A stretch of DNA of 22,446 bases from a virus, in IMG/VR virus record IMGVR_UViG_3300021960_000568, positions 1 through 22,446 of that record. One strand, written 5' to 3'. Made by a program: the position numbers and the translations under genes. Shown here in pieces: positions 6,935 through 15,287 of the stretch. The first letter of the stretch is position 1. Every line of letters begins with the position of its first letter. The notes below the pieces were generated by a model, which had not been told where the DNA came from, did not search any database, and saw only the letters and a list, made by a program, of their open reading frames with translations.

Positions 6935-7402
6935 ATGCCAACAGCAAAGAAAGCAGACATTGGGTTAACAGCCCTAGAAGAAAAGAAACTGGACGTTGCC
7001 GTCGAGAGCGCCAAACTCGATATTGCCCAGAAGAGAGCTGATAACTCAGCCCAGACAGAATACTACGAGGGTGAAGGGAAGAAGCGGTACAAGTGCAAGA
7101 TAACTTCCATGCGCCGAGGCGAAAAACAGTTCGAGTTAACTGTCGCTGACCCTGCCAACCCCAACCATGCCATCTTGATCCGCGAGAAGTGCGGAGTGGT
7201 CCTTCAGCAAGGATTGCCGATGTTCGCCATCGACGCCCTACGCGCAGCTTACGATGTTGAGGCCGAGGAGGTCTCCGTAGGTGCTGACCCCAACATCCAC
7301 TACCAGCGCGAGTTCAAGACTTTCCATCGCCCCCGCTATGCCGTTGAGGTTTACGGCGAGGTCGAAGACCCTAAACCATTATCTTCACTTGTAAGGTACT
7401 AA
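6935..7402 (+). CDS. Hypothetical protein downstream of capsid
   Basis: The 155-residue product is not recognised. Residues 1-35 are a charged helix with many Lys and Glu. From about residue 38 there is a compact mixed region (a YEGEGKKRYKCKI strand, then basic and hydrophobic alternation), and the C-terminal part ends in a possible strand and Pro/Leu tail. There is no membrane segment or signal peptide. The start is ATG with a strong AAGGAG. It has a hairpin upstream, so its translation may be controlled separately from capsid. The stop overlaps the adaptor start as TAATG. Position between capsid and adaptor is where head-completion or decoration proteins occur, so a structural role is plausible but not shown. 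Confidence 0.8.
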   Translation: MPTAKKADIGLTALEEKKLDVAVESAKLDIAQKRADNSAQTEYYEGEGKKRYKCKITSMRRGEKQFELTVADPANPNHAILIREKCGVVLQQGLPMFAIDALRAAYDVEAEEVSVGADPNIHYQREFKTFHRPRYAVEVYGEVEDPKPLSSLVRY

Positions 7403-8769
7403 TGCTTTCATTCAGCAAGGTTTTATCCAGCGTTCGCAGACTTAACGAGGACTCTCCTGGTCTGCGCTGGGACGATGAGGTCATTGGTGACTACGCTACG
7501 GATGTCGTAAACGAGATTCGTAGACGCACCGGAGCGACTACTGACTCCGAGCCTTATCGTTTAAACCTTGTCCAAGGGCAGCAGGTGTACGACGTGACAC
7601 CTACTGGTGACGCTGGTAACTCTAGTGTCACCTTCGAGGGTCGGATCGTAAAGGTCCGGCTCTTGCCCGAGTGCTCCTCCACTGCCCTTGAGCTTTCGCA
7701 GGTTCCGATGCACGACATACCTGCCGGAGCCATCGTGGACCAAGAGGTAGTGGCCGGAGGTACTTCTTACATCGGGGGTACGGATGCTTTTAAGTACACT
7801 ACGCCCGATGTGACTTTTTCTGGCTTTCAGACTTATTGCTTCGAAGTGTTCGTTGAGAAGTCACAGACAGTCACAGGGACATGTTTTAACTTTGGAAACT
7901 CCCTCTCCGGTTTCACGCTTGACTGGGACACCTCCGTTAACGGCCTCATCGGCCAAATCCATAGTGGCTCTGGCGATGGGGTTTTTACCCCAGCCCCAGA
8001 TACGAATAGCGGTCGCGGCGTATGGACTAAGGTAGTTTTCACCTTCGGGGCCGATAGGGACGGAAGCGAGCTGTATTTAAACGCAGAGCCTCAAGAGAAG
8101 TCTGGGATAAACGCGACTTTCACCGAGCCGACGACAAGCCTGCTCTACGCGAGGGATCACGCGACGGGTTCGAATTGTGATTGTAGACTGAGGAACGTCG
8201 AGGTCTACTCTGGCATTCCAGAGAACCCGACTGAGTGGCTGCCAGGGGATGTTGAGTCTCTTATTGGTGTTACTCTTGTCACACAAGATCCGCTGGGTAA
8301 CGGTGAGTCTCCCGAAGGTGTGCTGTTTGGATATGCCACTGGGAACCCTATCACGGATGCGGTGCCTGCCTGTACGACAAGCCGAGTGCAGGACCAAGGA
8401 GAACCTACACAGTTCGCCCTTGGAGTGAACGGTGGTGTTGAGGGGACCGATCAAATCCTTAAGCTACACCCTTCGCCTTCCCGTAGTGCTTCTAGCGCCA
8501 TTATCGTCGACATCGCTGAGGACTGGATATTCGCAGTAGACTCGACGGCTACCTCTGAGCAAAACAACACGATCATGCCCGTGATGCAGAGGTTCGAGCA
8601 GCCTTTGATCTGGATGATCGCAGGGAAATGCTTGATCGAGATGAACGACAGCTCGTTTGTTGAGAAGGGCAACTTCTGGCTCCAGCGGGCCGAGAAGATG
8701 ATCGGTGACATTAGCGCCGTGAACACCCTTAGTAACTGGAACAACTCTCAGAACCGAGTCTTCCCTTGA
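7402..8769 (+). CDS. Head-tail adaptor protein with inserted lectin-like domain
   Basis: The 455-residue product reads as a podoviral adaptor split in two. Residues 1-115 have the family pattern: an N-terminal helix, a charged helix with DDEVIGDYATDVVNEIRR, then a strand with LNLVQGQQVYDV and a segment reading GRIVKVRLL. The C-terminal part (about residues 325-455) resumes with a strand ending LKLHPSPS, then a conserved strand and a helical bundle (MQRFEQPLIWMIAGKCLIEM, about residues 395-414). Between them, about residues 121-300, is a beta-rich segment with a jelly-roll or LamG-like pattern (strand pairs, WTKVVFTFG, a terminal PTEWLPGD). Uninterrupted adaptors are usually near 200-250 residues, so the extra length fits a domain insertion. 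In the family, the ring of adaptors extends the portal for the nozzle. The start is TAATG. The exact insertion ends are estimates. Confidence 0.72.
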   Translation: MLSFSKVLSSVRRLNEDSPGLRWDDEVIGDYATDVVNEIRRRTGATTDSEPYRLNLVQGQQVYDVTPTGDAGNSSVTFEGRIVKVRLLPECSSTALELSQVPMHDIPAGAIVDQEVVAGGTSYIGGTDAFKYTTPDVTFSGFQTYCFEVFVEKSQTVTGTCFNFGNSLSGFTLDWDTSVNGLIGQIHSGSGDGVFTPAPDTNSGRGVWTKVVFTFGADRDGSELYLNAEPQEKSGINATFTEPTTSLLYARDHATGSNCDCRLRNVEVYSGIPENPTEWLPGDVESLIGVTLVTQDPLGNGESPEGVLFGYATGNPITDAVPACTTSRVQDQGEPTQFALGVNGGVEGTDQILKLHPSPSRSASSAIIVDIAEDWIFAVDSTATSEQNNTIMPVMQRFEQPLIWMIAGKCLIEMNDSSFVEKGNFWLQRAEKMIGDISAVNTLSNWNNSQNRVFP

Positions 8770-10034
8770 GCTTACTCCGTGAGATGGCAGGCGCCATGGA
8801 GCGGATGGCCCAGCGCCAAGAGGATCTCTACGGCGTAGTCAGTATGTTGACTGAGGTTGTCCAAGGGCAATCTCTGAACATGGCCTTTGATCGAGGAGTC
8901 ATTAACGACTTCATCAACTCCACGGACATGCCCCACGATTGCGACATGGCTGGAGTTAAGCTCGACGTAGCGGCCTCCAACGGCAACTACATGTACAAGA
9001 AGGGCGACAGGGGTAGGCATACACTCGCCGCCCGTTACGCTATCGATAAGATACCCAAGGTGGCGAAGGCCGACTTGGATGCAGCGATTGCGAGGCAACA
9101 CGGCGGGGTAGCCAAGCAGGCCGAGGAGGTCGCTAGGAGGACCGTCGAGGCTATCGGTGGGGACCTCAAAGAGAAGCTCATGGCCCACGTTAAGGAAGCT
9201 ACAAACCTTTTGGCCAAGTCGCAGAGTAAAGCGGCCCATATCTACAGGGACATCGAGGAAGCTGAGGTGATGATCCTTGGGGATATTAGCGAGGCCAAGG
9301 GCGCTCTAGAGCGTAGCTCAACGGCGCTCAACATGACCACTGAGCAGAGCAAGCGCACCGTCGATATAGCGCAGGGTAAAGCCAACGTGGTTATCAAGAA
9401 GATTGAGAACGCGAAGACCGAGATACTGGACGACATTAGCGCAGAGATCAAGGCGGCCAAAGACTCGGTTCGAGATGAGCTGAGAGATGAGGTCCAGACT
9501 AAACTCTCGCAGCTTGACGATAGCGTTAGCTCAGCGGTCGAGGATTACACCGCGAAGGCCAAGGCGGCCATAGATGATATGCAGGACGTGCTCCCAGAGA
9601 TGGCTAAGGTGCAGGAGTCAGTCGGTAAGAAACTCGAAGAGGCCCGTCATATGGCGAACGTAGTCGAAAAGAAATTCAATCAGACTTTGAAGACTTCCCT
9701 TGGCACCGCTGACACCGTTATTAGAAACGCAGAGTCTAAACTGGAGCGACAGATTGGAGAACAGAGCGATAACATTAAGGGGCTTTTGTCGCGTTTGGAA
9801 GCGACGCGCTACGAGGTTCGCGACAGTTACGAGTCGAATGTTGGTGCGGCTATTGAAAAAGTAGTATCCTCGCTTAAACAAAAAGAGGCCGAGGTCAATA
9901 GCTCACTGAATGTACTTGCAGCACTAGAGCAGCAACTACAATCCAAAAGTAAGGAGATTCCGGCGTTAACTGCGAGAGTGGAAAACGCCATTCCTAAACG
10001 AAAACAAAAGGTAAGAATATCCCATGGCCATTGA
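8766..10034 (+). CDS. Long coiled-coil virion protein, function unknown
   Basis: This is a 422-residue protein if translation starts at TTG 8766 (TTGA overlap with the adaptor stop); an ATG at 8784 would remove six residues, and neither has a clear ribosome binding site. Residues 1-55 are a helical N-terminal region, about 55-90 a small Gly/Asp/Lys-containing segment, and about 95-410 are almost pure coiled coil, with Ala/Glu/Lys-rich heptads and few Pro or Gly. The C-terminus is basic (KRKQKVRISHGH). No enzyme motif is seen. Its place between the adaptor and the S74-chaperoned fibre suggests a tail rod, fibre stem or linker, and long trimeric coiled coils are common there. An ejection or internal protein is an alternative. 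The end overlaps the fibre gene by 11 bases. Confidence 0.72.
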   Translation: MSLLREMAGAMERMAQRQEDLYGVVSMLTEVVQGQSLNMAFDRGVINDFINSTDMPHDCDMAGVKLDVAASNGNYMYKKGDRGRHTLAARYAIDKIPKVAKADLDAAIARQHGGVAKQAEEVARRTVEAIGGDLKEKLMAHVKEATNLLAKSQSKAAHIYRDIEEAEVMILGDISEAKGALERSSTALNMTTEQSKRTVDIAQGKANVVIKKIENAKTEILDDISAEIKAAKDSVRDELRDEVQTKLSQLDDSVSSAVEDYTAKAKAAIDDMQDVLPEMAKVQESVGKKLEEARHMANVVEKKFNQTLKTSLGTADTVIRNAESKLERQIGEQSDNIKGLLSRLEATRYEVRDSYESNVGAAIEKVVSSLKQKEAEVNSSLNVLAALEQQLQSKSKEIPALTARVENAIPKRKQKVRISHGH

Positions 10035-11571
10035 CTCCACAAACCAAGGTTACATCGACGCGCAGAACTATGCGAACGACCCCAACAACGTCGACGTTCC
10101 CGACCGCGATCACCAGAAGTATTCTGAGGGTATCGACACATTCCAACTGACCCAGCAGCAGGACGTTACTGACCTCACTTCGGTTATCACTGCCGATGCG
10201 ATCAATGATCGCGTGGGTATCAATGAGGCGACCCCTCTTCGTGAACTCCACATCCACAAAGATGGTGCCACTCAGGTCGCCATGCACCTCACTAATGGGA
10301 CGACCGGTAAGGATGTAGGCTCTGGATTTGACTTTCAACTGGACACAGATGGCGACGCCCAGATTCTCCAGAGGGAGAACGGACGGTTGCTTTTATACAC
10401 AAACAATGCTGTTAGGCAGACCATAGACTCAGCCGGAAATGTCGGAATCGGGACTTCTGCGCCAGTTAGAGATCTGCACGTCCATGACGCAAGCACAGCA
10501 TACCTCATGCTCTCGAATAACACCAGTGGGCAGACGACTGCTGACGGTTTTCAGTTGGGTCAAGAAGGTTTGGACACCTTTATGATTAACCGTGAAGCTG
10601 GACATATGCGGTTTTCTACAAATAACACTGAAGCCATGAGGCTCGACTCGTCTCAGAATCTGCTTGTGGGGAAGACGTCAATCAGCTCTGCAGTTGCTGG
10701 ATGTGAGATAAAATCCGGTGGTCAGTTGTTTGCTACAAAAGACAGTGATTACTGCGCTCGGTTTAATCGACTGACTACTGACGGGGCCGTAATTCAAATT
10801 CAACAGGCAGGAGTTCTGGTCGGCTCAATCGGAACTGAAGGCACAAAACTGGATATAAATGGAGGAGGATCACTTGCTTTCTCGATAAATGGCAGCGAGA
10901 AAGTTCAGGTTGAATCAACTGGAATCACCCGCCCCGGAACTGACAACACTCAATCTCTAGGCAAGGCATCTTTCCGTTGGTCAACTGTGTATGCAGGGAC
11001 AGGGTCGATCAACACTTCTGACGAGAGAACCAAGACAGAGGTTGTTGACGTCGAGACTCTGGCAATGGATGCTGGCGACCTCATCAGCGTGAAGCAGTTC
11101 AAGTTCAAAGACGCAGTTGAGTCAAAAGGTTCTGACGCTCGCCTACACTTCGGTGTCATCGCTCAAGAAGTTAAAGCAGCATTTGAATCTGTGGGCCTTG
11201 ATGGTTTTGCCTATGGAGTTCTGTGTTACGACGAATGGGAAGACGAGTTTAAGACTGTCACTGTAGAGCCTGCTGTGTATGAGACTAATATCATCACTCC
11301 AGCAGTTGAAGGTGTTGAAGCTGTAGCTGAGGAGCTAAACGAAGACGGAGATGTGATTGTTGAAGCTGTCGAAGCAGTGGAAGCTGTAGAGGAAGTCACA
11401 GAGCAAGTCTTAGTCACTCCTGCCGTCACTGAAGAACAGCTAGTCACCCCAGCAGGGAATCGCTACGGGGTTCGCTATGATGAATTAATGGCCCTGAAAA
11501 TTGCCTGCTTGGAGCGCAAACTATCCAAGAGCTTGAGGCACGACTCACTGCCGCAGGGATCTAATCTCTAA
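10024..11571 (+). CDS. Tail fibre with C-terminal S74 self-cleaving chaperone
   Basis: In frame 0 the product has 515 residues. The N-terminal part (1-60) probably attaches to the virion. From about residue 62 to 300 there are beta-type repeats seen in fibre shafts, including two copies of an RVGI/NVGIG then LHxH unit (near 63-75 and 140-151). The S74 intramolecular chaperone begins near 320: TSDERTK with catalytic Ser332 and Lys337, followed by AQEV at 380-383. In the family, the chaperone drives trimer folding and is then cut off just before the Ser. About 420-470 is a Val/Glu/Ala-rich low-complexity stretch (VEAVEAVEAVEE). The last 20 residues in this frame are atypical; the -1 frame from 11508 encodes the usual final helix, so the gene may carry or use a frameshift. 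The start is ATG with a weak AAAAGG site. Confidence 0.9.
   Translation: MAIDSTNQGYIDAQNYANDPNNVDVPDRDHQKYSEGIDTFQLTQQQDVTDLTSVITADAINDRVGINEATPLRELHIHKDGATQVAMHLTNGTTGKDVGSGFDFQLDTDGDAQILQRENGRLLLYTNNAVRQTIDSAGNVGIGTSAPVRDLHVHDASTAYLMLSNNTSGQTTADGFQLGQEGLDTFMINREAGHMRFSTNNTEAMRLDSSQNLLVGKTSISSAVAGCEIKSGGQLFATKDSDYCARFNRLTTDGAVIQIQQAGVLVGSIGTEGTKLDINGGGSLAFSINGSEKVQVESTGITRPGTDNTQSLGKASFRWSTVYAGTGSINTSDERTKTEVVDVETLAMDAGDLISVKQFKFKDAVESKGSDARLHFGVIAQEVKAAFESVGLDGFAYGVLCYDEWEDEFKTVTVEPAVYETNIITPAVEGVEAVAEELNEDGDVIVEAVEAVEAVEEVTEQVLVTPAVTEEQLVTPAGNRYGVRYDELMALKIACLERKLSKSLRHDSLPQGSNL
11508..11564 (+). other. -1 frame tail of S74 chaperone (frameshifted C-terminus)
   Basis: Moving back one base after the TGC codon at 11506-11508 opens a frame encoding LGAQTIQELEARLTAAGI and a TAA at 11562-11564. 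This has the Gln/Leu/Glu heptad pattern normally found at the end of S74 chaperones after the YDELMALKIA motif. The frame-0 continuation (ERKLSKSLRHDSLPQGSNL) does not. No X XXY YYZ slippery heptamer is visible at the site, so a one-base loss in the genome or in the assembly is at least as likely as programmed shifting. Confidence 0.7.
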
Positions 11572-14500
11572 TTGGCAGACCGCAAGTACAACAAGTTTGA
11601 TTTTGGGTTCCTTAACGTAGCCCAAGATCAAACTGAAATTGGAGACTCCGAGGCAACTGAGTTAAGAAACCTCGATCCAGACCAGTTAGCTCTCGGGTCT
11701 CTTGTATTCAATGATCAATCTACCGTCGACCAGAGTGGCCGAGACTATCTCGAAACCACAATGGCTGGCCGTAGGTTTTTCTTAGGGGATTACGACCCCT
11801 ACTCTGAGTTTGACGGCAATGGCCACTTCGAGAGTTCTTCGGTCGCAGGCGACCAGAACCCGACGTTCAACTTCGGTACATCCATCGAGTACACTTTTGC
11901 CTTCGAGTTCCGCACCACATCCACTGGGTTCATCATCGGTAACGGAGAGAACCTAGGCGTCGCTGCTAGCGGAGAGATCCGCTTCGACATCGATGGTAGC
12001 GGCGACCTATACCTACAGTATTACAATAGCAACTCTGCGACTACGGGGTCTTTGCTCCTAGCCTCATCGGTAAACGATGGCGCATGGCATAAAGTCGTGG
12101 CCCTCAGCAGACCTAGCCGGACCCCAGGTGCTACAGACCTTCGTGGCTTCTTCGATGGGCGTATCGGCCCTGTCAGCGTCACGTTAGTTCACGCTGATTC
12201 AGAGTCCGAGCCTCTCTTCATCGGAGGCAATACGGTCGATGGTAACTCTACGGTCGACCTCAGAAACATTCAGATACTCAAGTTTGCCTGTACTTCCCCA
12301 GCGGAGTGGACAGGCACCTTACGCTCCCTTGGCTTTGGTAACGGTGGCGATCTTATGCTCTCGACCCCCAACGGGTCCGGTACCGACAACCAAGAAGAGA
12401 TCGAGTTTACCCTTACGGGAACCTTTGTCGCCCATGCAGACGAAACGAAGCAGGTCGGACCAATACGATACGAAGTAAACCCCGATGGGTTTGACTTTAG
12501 AACCTCGGGTTTCACTAAGTTTAGGGTCGGAACTAAGGCTAACGAATGGTCCTCGGCCATCACGACGGAGCCCCTTTCTTTTGACGAGGGTTTTATCGTA
12601 GCCATTGACTTGGCTTGTACGATCCAAGGTAACGCGGGTAACAAGTTCGCTGCGTTATCTGGTAGCACGTCGGGTACCGCAACGGATACCTTCGAGATTG
12701 GCTTTGATACCTCTGGTTTTTACTCGAAGATTTACCTACCTTCCTCTACTGTAACGACCCAAGAGCCCAACATGCTGGTGCCGATTGGGTCTAAGTCTCG
12801 GGCTAGAATCATACTGCACTTCTACCGCAGCGGGGCTATGGCCGTCGTAGACCAATACTTCAACGGTGAGAAAGTCGTAGCCTATGAGGATACGGGGTTC
12901 GTTAGCGGCGACCCGTTGTTGATGGATAGCGCCTCGTACCTAATGTTTCACGACGACCCTGCTACGACCAGCGGTTTTACGTTCTTCCAAGACGACTTCA
13001 TATACAACGTCGTCGCCATGAGTCTAACGACTAGCGACCCTTCGCTATTCAAGCCAGAGCTATGGGATGGGTCGGGAGATTACTTCGACCAGTACAAGCA
13101 AGATGACATATTCGTTACCACGAACGGCAACATGTTCGAGTCGAGGAACGGAGAGAATATCATCGATGGGCCTAACGGATATGGATGGCCAATATACGTC
13201 CAAGCGGGCTCCGTAACGAACACTGGTGAAGTCCAGTCACCTCTCGTCGCGCAAGACGTTTCCCCTACTAAACCCGAGCAGCCCACTATCGACAAGGTAG
13301 AGGACATAAGAATATCCAACGTGATCTTGTCGGGTGCTACTCTCTTCGAAATATCCGAAATATCCGGTAAGTCCTATGACGGCCCCGAGTCTCTAAACTT
13401 CGACTTCAAGGTCGACGTAGTGACCACTGCTGGAACTAAGAACGGGGTAAAGGTGTACACTAAGCCTACCTCTCAGACTACATGGGAGCTGCGATATGAA
13501 GACTACGGCGCAGCAGGAGTCGCCTACGGCGAGACCATCCATACGATCACCCTCGGGAACAATTTGCAGGCTGTAATGCCTCCTGGTCTTGCAGTAAGTA
13601 CCTCCCTTTCTAACTCCGTGACGGTCCAATCGACCAAGATACTGGACGGAAAGTACATCTACAAGTGCGTTGGTGTTCGGGTTGGTGACACAAAGCCTGC
13701 CATCGAGGTCAAGTCGACTCCGACAGATGACCTCGAAATAGAGATTAAGAACTTAGATGAAGCTGGGGACCGTATCGGTAACTTCGTTCCCGTGCTCACG
13801 ATCCCTCCCGTCGCGACAGGTGGCCCCGACTATTTAGATCGAATCGACATCTACCGTAAAGACCCCGACGGCGAAGAGTTCGTTAAGGTGGGTTCAAGCT
13901 CTAGCACTGAGGTAACTCAGTTTACCGATGGTGGCACGATAGGTGACCTTCCGAAGATCGAGTTCCTCGCTGAGATTAACGATGAGAACTTCGAGACCAT
14001 AAACGACGCTATCGGTAACGACGCCGGTACCTTCGATAAGCTATTCAACAAAGACAATAGGCTCTGGGTTATCCCAACGGATCGCCAAGACTTACTCATG
14101 TACTCTAGGGCAGGGGACTTCTGGGGCTGGAGACGTGAAAACTCCTTCAGCTTCAACGGCGACATCGTTGATACAGCGATTGTTCGAGACCCCTCTGTCG
14201 TCTCTGGGGAGCTAACTCTAGTCGTCTTCACGACCAAAGGTATCTATCATATCATTGGCCTTGGCACTGAAGCATCGCCTTACACACTCTTACCTGTTAT
14301 CGGGGGAGACGACTTCACAAACATAGATGTGTACCCAGGCTCCGTGGTTCAAACCAACGGTGTTGTGATGTTCCTCTCGCGGTCCACGGACGGTGAGTAC
14401 GACACAGGGCCTTATGGCCAGAAGGTCTACGAGTACGACTTACAGAACGTGACTGAGGTATCCGGTCGGGTCCGTGGTGACGCTCAGATCACAGGGACTT

Positions 14501-14910
14501 CTCTCGTAAACTTCGCCTCGTTCACTGGTGGCGACAAGTACCTCGTATCTAAAGAGGTCAGTGGCGCCGGTTTGTTATACCACAAGGACGCGAGGGGCTG
14601 GCTGAACTTCAACCAGAACGCCTCTAACCCTTGGCGCTGGAAGTCCAAGACGTTCAACCGTCGTATCATGGGCCGAGGGAACCCTGCGTTTGCCCGAATG
14701 TTCAAGGTCGATTACGAGGGTGACATCACGATGACCTTCGGTATTATCGACAGCGAGACTGGCAACGAGAGGCTGCTTAATGTTAACCTCTCCTCGGTCG
14801 CAAGGACCACACTAGAGAACGTGATGCCAGCCGGTATGGCCGACCAGTGGTACCTGCTTTTCACCGGAGAGGACAACTCGATACTGCACAACTTCTGGTT
14901 TGTTCAGTGA
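11572..14910 (+). CDS. Tail nozzle / stabilisation-like protein with two lectin-like domains
   Basis: The product has 1112 residues. TTG at 11572 is the only plausible start before residue 64, because a TAA in the same frame lies immediately upstream. Residues about 1-60 match the start of tail nozzle/stabilisation proteins (FGFLNVAQ, then an NLDPDQL motif). Residues about 83-245 form a LamG-like jelly roll (GFIIGNGENLG, GAWHKVVAL, ending PAEWTG). Residues about 292-497 form a second, divergent one. After beta-rich linkers, residues about 690-1112 read as the nozzle proper: a fibronectin-like strand set (DRIDIYRKDPDG, then TQFTDGG), then the family motif DNRLWVIPTDRQDLLMYSR and propeller-like strands. 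In T7 (gp12) and P22 (gp10) such proteins close the tail channel. The lectin-like modules are expected to face outward and bind glycans, which is inference. Confidence 0.8.
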   Translation: MADRKYNKFDFGFLNVAQDQTEIGDSEATELRNLDPDQLALGSLVFNDQSTVDQSGRDYLETTMAGRRFFLGDYDPYSEFDGNGHFESSSVAGDQNPTFNFGTSIEYTFAFEFRTTSTGFIIGNGENLGVAASGEIRFDIDGSGDLYLQYYNSNSATTGSLLLASSVNDGAWHKVVALSRPSRTPGATDLRGFFDGRIGPVSVTLVHADSESEPLFIGGNTVDGNSTVDLRNIQILKFACTSPAEWTGTLRSLGFGNGGDLMLSTPNGSGTDNQEEIEFTLTGTFVAHADETKQVGPIRYEVNPDGFDFRTSGFTKFRVGTKANEWSSAITTEPLSFDEGFIVAIDLACTIQGNAGNKFAALSGSTSGTATDTFEIGFDTSGFYSKIYLPSSTVTTQEPNMLVPIGSKSRARIILHFYRSGAMAVVDQYFNGEKVVAYEDTGFVSGDPLLMDSASYLMFHDDPATTSGFTFFQDDFIYNVVAMSLTTSDPSLFKPELWDGSGDYFDQYKQDDIFVTTNGNMFESRNGENIIDGPNGYGWPIYVQAGSVTNTGEVQSPLVAQDVSPTKPEQPTIDKVEDIRISNVILSGATLFEISEISGKSYDGPESLNFDFKVDVVTTAGTKNGVKVYTKPTSQTTWELRYEDYGAAGVAYGETIHTITLGNNLQAVMPPGLAVSTSLSNSVTVQSTKILDGKYIYKCVGVRVGDTKPAIEVKSTPTDDLEIEIKNLDEAGDRIGNFVPVLTIPPVATGGPDYLDRIDIYRKDPDGEEFVKVGSSSSTEVTQFTDGGTIGDLPKIEFLAEINDENFETINDAIGNDAGTFDKLFNKDNRLWVIPTDRQDLLMYSRAGDFWGWRRENSFSFNGDIVDTAIVRDPSVVSGELTLVVFTTKGIYHIIGLGTEASPYTLLPVIGGDDFTNIDVYPGSVVQTNGVVMFLSRSTDGEYDTGPYGQKVYEYDLQNVTEVSGRVRGDAQITGTSLVNFASFTGGDKYLVSKEVSGAGLLYHKDARGWLNFNQNASNPWRWKSKTFNRRIMGRGNPAFARMFKVDYEGDITMTFGIIDSETGNERLLNVNLSSVARTTLENVMPAGMADQWYLLFTGEDNSILHNFWFVQ

Positions 14911-15287
14911 TCGTAAGACCTTTTAGCTGGGAGACTGATTGGGAAGCCTTAGACTCTTGGTATAAAGCCCACGGGTGGCCGGACATGGACCCTTTGATGT
15001 TCCCCGAGACTGGGATGTTCGTCGAGGGGTTAGCTTGTGGTTGGCTCTATAAGACTGATAGTCCGATTGGCTGGCTTGAGTGGCTTGTGATAAACCCAGA
15101 GGCGAATAAGGTCTCTGCGTTCCGAGCGTTAAAGATGATATACGATGAGGCCGATGAGAAAGCGAAGGCCCTCGGGATGTCGTCTTTGTTTAGCACTTTC
15201 AACAACGACGCCCTCATTAAACTATCGAAGTCCAAAGGCTATGTAGCTGCGGACACCAATGTCACCAACTTGATAAAGGTCTTGTAA
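14907..15287 (+). CDS. GNAT-like acetyltransferase-fold protein
   Basis: This is a 126-residue protein starting at GTG in a GTGA overlap with the nozzle stop. The opening strand (IVRPFSWETDWEALDSWYKAHGWP) and the central pattern of a beta strand GWLEWLVINPEA leading into the helix FRALKMIYDEADEKAKALGMSSLF, then LIKLSKSKGY near the end, follow the order of a GNAT N-acetyltransferase fold. The usual R/Q-x-x-G-x-G/A acetyl-CoA loop is not clear; only NKVSAFRA sits at that place. Activity is therefore uncertain, and a structural use of the fold is possible. Its tail-module location, immediately before the ejection genes, is unusual for a metabolic enzyme; it may modify a virion protein or a host target. 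Confidence 0.66.
   Translation: MIVRPFSWETDWEALDSWYKAHGWPDMDPLMFPETGMFVEGLACGWLYKTDSPIGWLEWLVINPEANKVSAFRALKMIYDEADEKAKALGMSSLFSTFNNDALIKLSKSKGYVAADTNVTNLIKVL

Noticed and set aside
8772-9239. A 155-residue open frame opposite the coiled-coil gene
   Set aside because: It is explained by the low stop frequency opposite Ala/Glu/Lys-rich helical codons, and has no supporting start signal.
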